NCBI GenBank assembly: GCA_964453435.1 | Contig: CAYVQZ010000008.1 | Coordinates: 32,128-96,127, forward strand | DNA from: CAYVQZ01 sp964453435 | GTDB lineage: Bacteria > Abyssobacteria > SURF-5 | Length of the DNA stretch: 64,000 nucleotides | Reading direction: 5' to 3' | Shown: positions 1-7,910 of the stretch, piece after piece | Numbering within the stretch: position 1 is the stretch's first letter | How the letters are laid out: every line of letters begins with the position of its first letter | Program-made: the position numbers and the translations under genes | The notes under the pieces: generated by a model | Told to the model about the DNA's origin: nothing | The model's database searches: none | What the model saw: only the letters and a program-made list of their open reading frames with translations

Positions 1-520
1 CATACGCTCCACCCCGTTCGGCCTCGGAACGGGCCAGGATGTAGTTCAAAAAGTTCATCGATTTCACGAGAGCATCGAGCGAACGGCGTGGAGTCCGCAC
101 GATTGAGACAACTTTTGCGGATACACCCGCCGTATACGCGTCGGCGGGGAGAGGCATGGGCGGCCTGACAAATGCGACAACCGACGGCTCGGCGGGGCGA
201 GAAGTCCCGATGCCTCCCCGGGAATGCCCTCGCGTTACGCTCAACCGCACAATCGCATCGGCAAGATCGTTCCGCTCGATGAGCCGATTGCAGATGTCAG
301 CGAGTTGCCGTGACGAGTAAGAAAAATGGATATCGAGCAGCGCCAAGGAGTTCCGGAGCCGTTCGAGGTGGTCGTTCAAACGGAAAATAACGCCATCGTA
401 TGCCCGCATGGTCTCGAAACATCCGTCACCGTATAGGAATCCCCTGTCAAAGACAGAAATTTTGGCGCTTTTTTCGGGGACAAATTCACCGTTGAGAAAT
501 ACGAGGCTGTCGCTTGCCAC
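1..520 (-). CDS. pabC: Aminodeoxychorismate lyase (class IV aminotransferase fold), partial
   Basis: PLP-dependent lyase releasing p-aminobenzoate and pyruvate from aminodeoxychorismate for folate synthesis. It reads from a GTG at 520, with AAGGG eight bases upstream, and runs off the left edge, leaving about 173 residues. The N-terminal part shows the class IV signature: VFLNGEF-like start, then FDRGFLYGDGCFETMR, and later SVTRGHSRGG. It lies about 100 nt downstream of pabB on the same strand, which favours PabC over the related branched-chain or D-amino acid aminotransferases. The catalytic lysine and C-terminal half: VKSMNFLNYILA, just before the edge, fits the PLP-lysine region. The GTG start and truncation make it easy to miss. 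Confidence 0.85.
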   Translation of the reverse strand, partial: MASDSLVFLNGEFVPEKSAKISVFDRGFLYGDGCFETMRAYDGVIFRLNDHLERLRNSLALLDIHFSYSSRQLADICNRLIERNDLADAIVRLSVTRGHSRGGIGTSRPAEPSVVAFVRPPMPLPADAYTAGVSAKVVSIVRTPRRSLDALVKSMNFLNYILARSEAERGGAY

Positions 521-625
521 GGGCCCAACCCTTCTTCCCGTTTCGCTGCGCTGACGCAAAAACAAAATGGATTTTGTCTCGGGGGGACTATTTCTTTTTC
601 GGACAGGTCGATACGACGCTCGCGC

Positions 626-2113
626 TCACATTCGCTCGCCGGTTCGGAGCGCTTCAACCAGGGCTTGCGCCTTGTTCAGGCTCTCGTGGTATTCTCTTTC
701 GGGCTCGGAATCGGCCACGATACCCCCGCCGACCTGTATATGCGTGTAGCCGTCCCTCAAGACAAAGGTGCGGATGATGATGTTCAGGTCCATGTCGCCC
801 GCATAGGAAATCCATCCGAGAGAGCCGGTATAAGGTCCCCTGCGAACCGGCTCGAGTTCATCAATGATTTCCATGCACCGTATCTTGGGGACGCCCGTTA
901 TGCTTGCTCCCGGAAAGGTGGCGGCAAGAAGGTCGAAACAGTCGCGTCCGGGAATCATTGTTCCCACAATGTTCGAAACGATGTGGAAGACATGCGAGTA
1001 TTTCTCGATGACACACAGTTCATCCGGCCGGACCGTGCCGCAGACACAAACCCTGCCAATATCGTTTCGGGACATGTCGACTATCATGATATGTTCAGCG
1101 CGCTCTTTCGGGTGAACAATCAACTCCCTGCGCATCATCTCGTCTTCTTCGCTGTCGCGGCCCCGCGGGCGCGTTCCGGCGATGGGCCGTGTTTCCACAT
1201 AATCGCCGGTGAGCCTGATGAGTCGCTCCGGCGAGCAACTCACCAGGTGAAAATCGCCGAAATCGAAATAAAACGCAAACGGCGAGGGGTTGATTTGGGC
1301 GAGCCGCCGATACAGCTCGATCGGGTTCCCTTCAAACCGAGAGCGGAGCCGCTGCGAGAGATTGGCCTGGAAGATGTCTCCGGCCGCAATATACTCTTTT
1401 GTTCGGCCTACCATAGCGTCATACTGTTCCGGCGTATGCGTGGAGGTTATCTCTCCGAACCGAATTTGTGTCCCGCGACGGGGGGCCGCCAGTCCCTCGT
1501 TGATTTTTTCCAGCAAGGCGGCTACCTTGGAATACGCCTTTTCGCGAGCCCGCGGTGGGTGGGGTTCATGGAACTCGCTTGCTATAATTTCACATGTCCC
1601 ATGGCGGCGGTCGAACAAGATTATGGTATCGACGAGCACAACAAAACAGTCCGGCATATCGAGATCGTCTTCCGTCCTGTCCGGCAGCGCTTCGAAATAA
1701 TTCTTCATGTCGTACGAGAAAAGTCCGACGGCTCCTCCATAAAAGTCGGGCAACGCCTGGTGTCGAGAAATCCTGTACGGCTCAAGTAATTTCCGAAGCA
1801 TGCTTATGGGGTCCGCCCGTTCCATGCGCCGCCCGGATGAGTCGGCTATGATACAGGAGAAGCGCTTGGCCCGGAAGCTAGTGACGGGGTCGCATCCGAT
1901 GACGGAATAGCGGGCGGTTTTCAGGGGGCCGTCAGCGCTTTCGAGCAGGAAAAGGTGTTTCCGGCCCTCGAGCGCCTTCAGAATATTGCGCGGTCCGATG
2001 TCGCAGCTAAGCGGCTGCCGACATACCGTAACGGCGTCGGCGCCGGACCTCGGGATGACATAAAACCGGGCGGGTCCGCTCGCACAGACAGTATCGATAA
2101 TCCTTTGGTGCAT
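626..2113 (-). CDS. pabB: Aminodeoxychorismate synthase component I
   Basis: About 495 residues. It converts chorismate plus ammonia to 4-amino-4-deoxychorismate, the branch to p-aminobenzoate. The chorismate-binding domain fills the C-terminal half with ETRPIAGTRPRG, HIMIVDMSRNDIGRVC, FPGASITGVPKIRCMEII and GPYTGSLGWI; the N-terminal part is the anthranilate synthase I-type domain (FLLESADGP, FYGGAVGLFSYD). PabB rather than TrpE is supported by the following pabC. The ATG at 2113 is chosen because an open frame continues upstream only into the mreB region; a good AAGGAG at 2153-2158 is about 40 nt away and leads a different frame, so the start is not certain. No pabA amidotransferase gene is in the window. 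Confidence 0.92.
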   Translation of the reverse strand: MHQRIIDTVCASGPARFYVIPRSGADAVTVCRQPLSCDIGPRNILKALEGRKHLFLLESADGPLKTARYSVIGCDPVTSFRAKRFSCIIADSSGRRMERADPISMLRKLLEPYRISRHQALPDFYGGAVGLFSYDMKNYFEALPDRTEDDLDMPDCFVVLVDTIILFDRRHGTCEIIASEFHEPHPPRAREKAYSKVAALLEKINEGLAAPRRGTQIRFGEITSTHTPEQYDAMVGRTKEYIAAGDIFQANLSQRLRSRFEGNPIELYRRLAQINPSPFAFYFDFGDFHLVSCSPERLIRLTGDYVETRPIAGTRPRGRDSEEDEMMRRELIVHPKERAEHIMIVDMSRNDIGRVCVCGTVRPDELCVIEKYSHVFHIVSNIVGTMIPGRDCFDLLAATFPGASITGVPKIRCMEIIDELEPVRRGPYTGSLGWISYAGDMDLNIIIRTFVLRDGYTHIQVGGGIVADSEPEREYHESLNKAQALVEALRTGERM

Positions 2114-2185
2114 TCTCGAAATTCGGCCGTTTTCTCGACAGGCACGAAATTTGCTCCTTAGCCATATTAATTGGAGACAGGATGG

Positions 2186-2214
2186 ATTATAGCAGAACCG
2201 CCTGCCGTTGACAA
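2186..2214 (-). promoter_or_regulatory. Sigma-70-type promoter for pabB-pabC
   Basis: On the minus strand TTGTCA (2209-2214) is followed after 17 nt by a perfect TATAAT (2186-2191). Transcription would start near 2179, giving a 65-nt leader before pabB. It is divergent from the mreB promoter some 40 bp away. Confidence 0.7.
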
Positions 2215-2252
2215 CGCCCGGAGGCATTGATCGTGGTTGATGGATTTCCGTG

Positions 2253-2281
2253 TGGACATTTTGCGCATGAAGTGGTACAAT
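2253..2281 (+). promoter_or_regulatory. Sigma-70-type promoter for the mreB operon
   Basis: TGGACA (2253-2258), 17-nt spacer, TACAAT (2276-2281). The predicted start is about 2288, so the transcript begins within a perfect 8-bp inverted repeat at 2286-2305 (GAAAAGCC, loop GTCT, GGCTTTTC). A hairpin at the very 5' end could stabilise the message; it has no T-run, so it is not a terminator. Confidence 0.65.
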
Positions 2282-2372
2282 CACCGAAAAGCCGTCTGGC
2301 TTTTCACTTAGGCATCCCGCTTGAGGGGGTTGGGATTCCCCGGGTATTCTTACATTCGGGAGGAAGAAAGCC

Positions 2373-3395
2373 ATGATATTCGACTCGATTGCGGGTCTTT
2401 TTTCGAATGATATGGGGATCGACCTGGGCACTGCGAACACCCTGGTGTACGTAAAGGGACAGGGTATCGTGCTCAGGGAGCCCTCCGTCGTTGCCATAAA
2501 ACAGGGTGAGAATCGAGTGCTGGCGGTCGGCAGCGAAGCCAAACAAATGATCGGCCGCACACCGGGTGACATTGTGGCGATTCGTCCCATGAAGGACGGG
2601 GTGATAGCCGATTTCGAAGTAACCGAACAGATGTTGCGATACTTTATTCAGAAGGTACACAATCGCAAATCCCTGGTTCGCCCGCGCATGGTGATCGCCG
2701 TTCCATCCGGGATAACGGAGGTGGAGAAGCGGGCGGTGGAGGATTCGGCCTCTCAAGCGGGAGCGCGGAGCGTGGCCCTCATCGAGGAACCCATGGCCGC
2801 GGCGATCGGTTCAGGGTTGCCGGTTCAGGAGCCCGTAGGGAACATGATTGTCGACATTGGCGGTGGAACAACGGAGGTGGCCGTTATTTCGCTGGGCGGA
2901 ATCGTCTTCAGCAAGACCGCTCGGATCGCCGGCGACGAGATGGACCAGGCCATTATCCAACACCTGAAGAAAACGTACAATCTCATGATTGGCGAACGGA
3001 CAGCGGAGGAAATAAAGATTGCGCTTGGTTCTGCCTTTCCGATGGACGAGGAGACCCACATGACGGTGAAGGGCCGCGACATGGTCGCCGGCCTGCCGAA
3101 ACCGATCACGATCACATCGGAAGAAATACGGGAAGCATTGGCAGAGCCGATATCGACAATTTTGGAATCGGTCAAAATCACTCTCGAACGAACTCCGCCG
3201 GAACTGTCCGCCGATATCGTTGACCGGGGGATGATCCTTGCAGGCGGCGGCTCGCTTTTGCGGGGATTGGACAAGTTGATAGCCGAGGAGACCCAACTTC
3301 CGGTCAGAACTGCCGATGACCCCTTGACCGCAGTCGTCTTGGGGGCGGGGAAGTATCTGGACGGGATGCTCATGAACCACAGAGTCTCGCACTAA
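2373..3395 (+). CDS. mreB: Rod shape-determining actin homologue MreB
   Basis: 340 residues, usual length. MreB polymerises under the inner membrane and directs lateral wall synthesis. Actin-fold ATPase motifs are clear: phosphate-1 DLGTANTLVYVKGQG near the N terminus, IGRTPGDIVAIRPMKDGVIADF, phosphate-2 MIVDIGGGTTEVAVISLGG, and the adenosine motif ILAGGGSLLRGLD. The amphipathic N-terminal segment MIFDSIAGLF suits membrane binding. GGAGG lies ahead of the ATG. It heads mreB-mreC-mreD-pbpA-rodA. Confidence 0.98.
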   Translation: MIFDSIAGLFSNDMGIDLGTANTLVYVKGQGIVLREPSVVAIKQGENRVLAVGSEAKQMIGRTPGDIVAIRPMKDGVIADFEVTEQMLRYFIQKVHNRKSLVRPRMVIAVPSGITEVEKRAVEDSASQAGARSVALIEEPMAAAIGSGLPVQEPVGNMIVDIGGGTTEVAVISLGGIVFSKTARIAGDEMDQAIIQHLKKTYNLMIGERTAEEIKIALGSAFPMDEETHMTVKGRDMVAGLPKPITITSEEIREALAEPISTILESVKITLERTPPELSADIVDRGMILAGGGSLLRGLDKLIAEETQLPVRTADDPLTAVVLGAGKYLDGMLMNHRVSH

Positions 3396-3421
3396 AAATC
3401 GTCTGAAGAGGTGGCCAGCAG

Positions 3422-4300
3422 TTGTACCTCCCCGACTTCTTTTGGAAGTACAGACGCCCGATCGTACTCATCGTCCTCCTGTGCCTTTCTTGTCTGCTCA
3501 TGATTGACAGCCTGCACCGAAGATGGGTTGCTCAACTGAGCAGCGAACTTGTGCTCGGATTCGCCTATCCCGCTCAAAAGGCGTCGCAGGGGATATATGA
3601 TGGGGGGCGTAACGTGCTTTCCGTCATTCCCGACTTTTTCAGGTCACGGGCCCAGAATGTCGCATTGAAAAAACGGGTCGGCGAACTGGAGCAGGAAATC
3701 GCCTCCCTGAGAGAACAGATGCTCGCAGAGCAGCGATTTCGGGCGCTGACGCTGTTCGGGGCACAAATCGAAGCTCCAAAGCTTGTTGCTCGCGTAATTG
3801 GAACAAATCCTACCGCATGGCTCGGAACAGTCATGCTGGATAAGGGCGCCTCTGCCGGTGTCAGGAAGGGCATGCCCGCTGTTTCTTATTCCGGCCTGGC
3901 GGGACACGTCATCGAGGTTTACCACTACTCGAGCAAACTCCTGCTGCTCACCGATTCAAACTCGAGAGTCGGTGTTATAGTTCAACGAAGCCGCGCGCAG
4001 GGGGTTGTCCAGGGTGATGACGAGGGCGGCTGCGTGCTGAAATATTTGGAGCCTACGGCAGACATTGTCGAGGGCGACATCCTTGTCACGTCCGATAACA
4101 GCTATATTTATCCGAAGGGCCTTCTGGTGGGAACGGTCGGGGAGCTCCGGAAGAGACCCGGCAACCTGTTCCAATGGGGTCGTGTCATCCCTGCAACCGA
4201 TTTTCAAAAGCTTGAAGAGGTGGCAATCATATTGACCCCGCGGCAGCGGGCGCTTGCCGGGGGGGGACAGACATCCGAATATGAAGAGAAGGAAGAATAA
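3422..4300 (+). CDS. mreC: Rod shape-determining protein MreC
   Basis: 292 residues starting at TTG 3422 with GAGGTGG eight bases upstream. It has one N-terminal membrane segment (IVLIVLLCLSCLLMIDSL), a coiled coil around residues 70-100 (LKKRVGELEQEIASLREQ) and the periplasmic double beta-barrel (VIGTNPTAWLGTVMLDKG; LTDSNSRVGVIVQRSRAQGVVQG). MreC bridges MreB/MreD and PBP2 in the elongasome. It follows mreB by 26 nt and overlaps mreD by 20 nt. Confidence 0.95.
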   Translation: MYLPDFFWKYRRPIVLIVLLCLSCLLMIDSLHRRWVAQLSSELVLGFAYPAQKASQGIYDGGRNVLSVIPDFFRSRAQNVALKKRVGELEQEIASLREQMLAEQRFRALTLFGAQIEAPKLVARVIGTNPTAWLGTVMLDKGASAGVRKGMPAVSYSGLAGHVIEVYHYSSKLLLLTDSNSRVGVIVQRSRAQGVVQGDDEGGCVLKYLEPTADIVEGDILVTSDNSYIYPKGLLVGTVGELRKRPGNLFQWGRVIPATDFQKLEEVAIILTPRQRALAGGGQTSEYEEKEE

Positions 4301-4892
4301 GCTTCGCACCGGCGCCGAACCAAGTATTTTTCGCAGACAGGAATATCTCATTCTATTCAGCTTGAAGGCGTTGCTGGGGGGGATAGCCCTCGCGATGTTT
4401 GAGTCGGTCTTTCTCAATGCGGTCGAGTTTGGCGGCGTACGGCCGGACCTCGCAGTCCTGGCGGCGGTCGTCGCGGCGAATCGCTCGAATTTCCGCCGGG
4501 CGATTCTGCTGGCGTTTATTCTTGGAATCACCCGCGACATCTTTTCCGGCGGGTTGATTGGGATGAATGCGTTCGCCCTGGTTCTTGTGACATATTCGCT
4601 CATTGTCGCGAAAGAATACTTCATTACCGACACCTGGCTGAGCCAGTTTTTTGTGACAACGATCGGCTGCCTGATTTACGGAATCGCCTTTGTTCTGTTA
4701 AAACTGCTTTTCCGCTATGAGGTCGCCACTGTCTTTCAACTTGTTGCAACAATCGTGTGGACGTCACTCTACACGTCGGTTTTGGCTCCGATTGCCTTCA
4801 AGATGGTGAGGGAAGCCCGATTTCCTTCGTATTTCCGCCTCAAACTTAGGTATGGCGCCAATGATGAAGCTCTATCTGAGGAAAAGATATAG
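4281..4892 (+). CDS. mreD: Rod shape-determining membrane protein MreD
   Basis: About 203 residues, several hydrophobic segments (LKALLGGIALAMFESVFL, LAVLAAVVAANR, AFALVLVTYSLIVAKEYF, FVTTIGCLIYGIAFVLLKLL). MreD is a small polytopic elongasome subunit. ATG 4281 (MKRRKNK) is preferred over the earlier in-frame start at 4254 because a G-rich ribosome site lies at 4261-4268. Identity rests on topology, size and position between mreC and the PBP2 gene, as MreD sequences vary. Confidence 0.88.
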   Translation: MKRRKNKLRTGAEPSIFRRQEYLILFSLKALLGGIALAMFESVFLNAVEFGGVRPDLAVLAAVVAANRSNFRRAILLAFILGITRDIFSGGLIGMNAFALVLVTYSLIVAKEYFITDTWLSQFFVTTIGCLIYGIAFVLLKLLFRYEVATVFQLVATIVWTSLYTSVLAPIAFKMVREARFPSYFRLKLRYGANDEALSEEKI

Positions 4893-6810
4893 GGAAAGCA
4901 TCAGGCTCAGCCGAAGGCTGCGCCTCTTGACCTTGATCATAGCTGCCGGGTTTGCTGTTTTCTCTCTGCGACTCGCCCACCTCCAATTGATTGCCGGAAT
5001 GAAATTCAGGCACCTCTCAGACAAAAACCGAATCCGCCTGCTTCCATTGAAAGCGCCCCGAGGGCTGGTCTATGATTGTCGGGGAAATCTCTTGATCGAC
5101 AATCGGCCCTCTTTCACCGTCTCCATTATCCCGGCTGAAGCGTCCGACCCCCGAGAGACTATCGATAAATTGAGCGCGTTTCTCGAGTTCAACCGGGAAA
5201 TCGCATTGGAACAGCTTCAAGAATTCAAATACGCGCCTTATAAACAAATCGTTCTGGCACGGGATGTCTCCGTGGAACACGCGGCGCCCATCGAGGAGTG
5301 TTCGCTTGAATTACCGGGAATAGTCATTACTGCAGAGCCGTGCAGGCGGTTCCCCCTGGGCGAATGCGCGGCTCACGTGCTGGGGTACCTGGGGCAGATA
5401 AGCATGTCCGAGTTGGAACGAATGTCGGAAGACGGCTACCGACTCGGCGACGAAATCGGCAAAGCGGGAGTTGAACTGATTGCGGAAAAATGGCTGCGGG
5501 GCGCAGATGGCGGCATGCAGGTTCAAGTGTATGCGGACGGCCGGCCCCAACTGGAGTTGGACCATCGGGGGAACCCTCGTGTGCGGATCGATACGGCTGG
5601 CCGGACGCTCGTAACGCTTGTGAAAAGGCCACCGGAGCCCGGCAAAATCGTTCGGCTGACTGTCGACTCCCAAATCCAGCAAATAGCTGAGCAGGAGATG
5701 GGCGAATACCACGGGTGCGTTATCGTAATGGACGCAGACACCGGGGCCATCCGGGCAATGGTCAGCAGACCCTCGTTTGATCCCAACATCTTCGTGTCGT
5801 TCGGAACGGGCGAGGAGAGACTGGAGATACTGAATGACCCGCTGCATCCGCTGCTGAATCGAGCGTTGCAGGCGTATTCCCCGGGTTCCACATTCAAGGT
5901 CGTCATGGCGTATGCCGCGCTTCACGAGGGCGTAATTACGCCCGAGACCCATATTACCTGCGGCGGCTCATTCCGGCTCGGGCGAAGGTTTCGCTGTTGG
6001 AAAGACACCGGCCACGGGCGCATAAACATTGTCCAGGCCCTCGCCTACTCGTGTGACGTATTTTTCTACAACCTGGGAGTGGAACTGGGAATCGAGCGTA
6101 TAGCGAAATACGCCAGGCTGTTCGGGCTGGGCGAACCAACCAGGATCGACCTTCCCGGAGAAATGCGAGGGCTCGTTCCCAGTCCCGAATGGAAACAGAA
6201 AGCTTTCAGGAATCCTTCCGATAAACGGTGGTATGACGGCGAGACGGTGAATGCGTCTATCGGACAGGGGTACACTCTTGCCACCCCATTGCAGATGGCG
6301 CGCGTCATGGCCACAGTTGTGAATGGAGGGAGATTGGTCAGGCCCTATGTCATCGACTCAATTGAAACCCCCGGCAACAGAGACGTGCTTATTAAAAAAT
6401 ATCCGCTGACGGAATCCGCACTCGATGACCACCCGACGATGCAGATTATCCGAGAAGGGCTCGCCCAGGCCGTCACTTCCCGAAAGCCGTTTTACGGAAC
6501 GGCATGGCGGGCGGCCAATAAGGAAACCCCATTGATCGGAAAGACCGGCACGGCACAGGTAGTGGGATTCACGGAACGAGCCGACACGAAGGAAAAGCTC
6601 GAGTTGATTCCCTATGAGCACCGGGACCACTCGTGGTTCCTCGCCGCAATCGAGAAGTCAGGGAAACCACTTGTTATCGTCGTGTTTTGCGAGCATGGCG
6701 GACACGCGTCGGAAAGCGCCGTCGTCATTGCTTCCGGGATCGCGCAACGCATATCCAAACTGGACGTGTTGATGGTGGAGAGGACGGACCGAGAGGGTTC
6801 GAACACATGA
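4852..6810 (+). CDS. mrdA: Elongasome transpeptidase penicillin-binding protein 2
   Basis: 652 residues, class B PBP making lateral-wall cross-links with RodA. It has a short basic N terminus and one membrane anchor (LLTLIIAAGFAVFSLRLAHL), a PBP dimerisation domain, then the transpeptidase with active Ser346 in PGSTFK, S400-C-D and KTGTA at Lys564. Length and order match PBP2. It overlaps mreD by 41 nt; a second in-frame start at 4861 has a better-spaced AGG at 4848-4850, so the true N terminus may be three residues shorter. The stop overlaps rodA. Confidence 0.96.
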   Translation: MAPMMKLYLRKRYRESIRLSRRLRLLTLIIAAGFAVFSLRLAHLQLIAGMKFRHLSDKNRIRLLPLKAPRGLVYDCRGNLLIDNRPSFTVSIIPAEASDPRETIDKLSAFLEFNREIALEQLQEFKYAPYKQIVLARDVSVEHAAPIEECSLELPGIVITAEPCRRFPLGECAAHVLGYLGQISMSELERMSEDGYRLGDEIGKAGVELIAEKWLRGADGGMQVQVYADGRPQLELDHRGNPRVRIDTAGRTLVTLVKRPPEPGKIVRLTVDSQIQQIAEQEMGEYHGCVIVMDADTGAIRAMVSRPSFDPNIFVSFGTGEERLEILNDPLHPLLNRALQAYSPGSTFKVVMAYAALHEGVITPETHITCGGSFRLGRRFRCWKDTGHGRINIVQALAYSCDVFFYNLGVELGIERIAKYARLFGLGEPTRIDLPGEMRGLVPSPEWKQKAFRNPSDKRWYDGETVNASIGQGYTLATPLQMARVMATVVNGGRLVRPYVIDSIETPGNRDVLIKKYPLTESALDDHPTMQIIREGLAQAVTSRKPFYGTAWRAANKETPLIGKTGTAQVVGFTERADTKEKLELIPYEHRDHSWFLAAIEKSGKPLVIVVFCEHGGHASESAVVIASGIAQRISKLDVLMVERTDREGSNT

Positions 6811-7910
6811 GAGTCTACAAACAAGTCGTTCGCGGATTCGATTACGTGACCCTTTTCTGCGCGTTTCTTCTCATTGCCATCGGGCTCGTCACAATTTTCA
6901 CGTCCGCATATAAAGCGGGTCTCGGCGAGGTGAAGCCGTATTTCTCGCGCCAACTCATGTGGGCGCTCCTGGGGTTGGCCGTCATGTCGGCGGCAATCCT
7001 GGTGGATTACCGCTTCATGTCCATATTCGCATACCTCTTCTACAGTGCGATGCTCGTCTTCCTCGTGGTCCTCTTGCTGAAAGGAAAAGAAATACAGGGG
7101 GCGCAACGGTGGCTGCGCGTTTTCGGAGTCGGATTGCAGCCTTCGGAATTTGTGAAAGTCGCCGTACTCTTTGCGCTGGCTCGCTACCTCGACGAGGTGC
7201 GAGAGAAAATCCGAGAACCGAAGTATTTGCTGGGAGCTATCGCGATTGCCGCCGTCCCGACAACGCTGATTCTGCTGCAGCCGGACCTTGGCACGGCGCT
7301 CGTGCTGGTTGTCCTGCTGGGAGGGATGCTTTTCATAGCGAACGCCGAGCCGCGCCATCTTGCCGCGCTCGGAGCTTGCGGTATAGCGATGGTTCCGGTT
7401 TTCTGGGGCTTTCTGAAGGAGTATCAGAAACTTCGGCTGCTCTCCTTTGTCAACCCAAATCTCGACCCATTGGGTTCAAGCTATCAGGTGATTCAATCGA
7501 AAATAGCAATCGGAGCCGGGGGTTTCACAGGGAAAGGCTGGCTGGCGGGAACGCAGAGCCAACTGAATTTTCTCCCGGAACAGCACACCGATTTTATCTT
7601 TTCCGTTTTCGCGGAGCAGTGGGGCTTTCTTGGTTCCTGTGTCGTCATTGGGTTGTATGTCGTCTTGCTTTTCCAGGCGATTAAGATAGCCGCATCCGCA
7701 AGGGATTTTCTGGGCAGCATGCTGGCGGTTGGAGTCGTTCTCATCATTTACTTTCAAGTGCTCGTGAACCTTCTGATGACAGTGGGATTCATGCCGGTCA
7801 CGGGGATTCCCCTCCCACTCATGAGTTACGGGGGTTCGAACTTGCTTGCAATGATGGCCTGCATCGGCCTGCTCCTCGGAATCAACATGCGATCACATAT
7901 CTTCGGATGA
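6807..7910 (+). CDS. rodA: Peptidoglycan glycosyltransferase RodA (SEDS family)
   Basis: 367 residues. SEDS polymerase that extends glycan strands from lipid II in the elongasome. About ten membrane helices, with SEDS signatures AQRWLRVFGVGLQPSEFVK, LLQPDLGTALVLV, NFLPEQHTDFIFSVFAEQWG and the C-terminal GIPLPLMSYGGSNLLAMM. The ATG at 6807 shares ATGA with the mrdA stop; a longer open frame to 6633 would sit inside mrdA and is rejected. The downstream gene also starts in an ATGA overlap. Confidence 0.97.
   Translation: MRVYKQVVRGFDYVTLFCAFLLIAIGLVTIFTSAYKAGLGEVKPYFSRQLMWALLGLAVMSAAILVDYRFMSIFAYLFYSAMLVFLVVLLLKGKEIQGAQRWLRVFGVGLQPSEFVKVAVLFALARYLDEVREKIREPKYLLGAIAIAAVPTTLILLQPDLGTALVLVVLLGGMLFIANAEPRHLAALGACGIAMVPVFWGFLKEYQKLRLLSFVNPNLDPLGSSYQVIQSKIAIGAGGFTGKGWLAGTQSQLNFLPEQHTDFIFSVFAEQWGFLGSCVVIGLYVVLLFQAIKIAASARDFLGSMLAVGVVLIIYFQVLVNLLMTVGFMPVTGIPLPLMSYGGSNLLAMMACIGLLLGINMRSHIFG

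Noticed and set aside
2114..2590. Upstream extension of the pabB frame on the minus strand
   Set aside because: It would run antisense into mreB and across both promoters; PabB similarity begins only after 2113.
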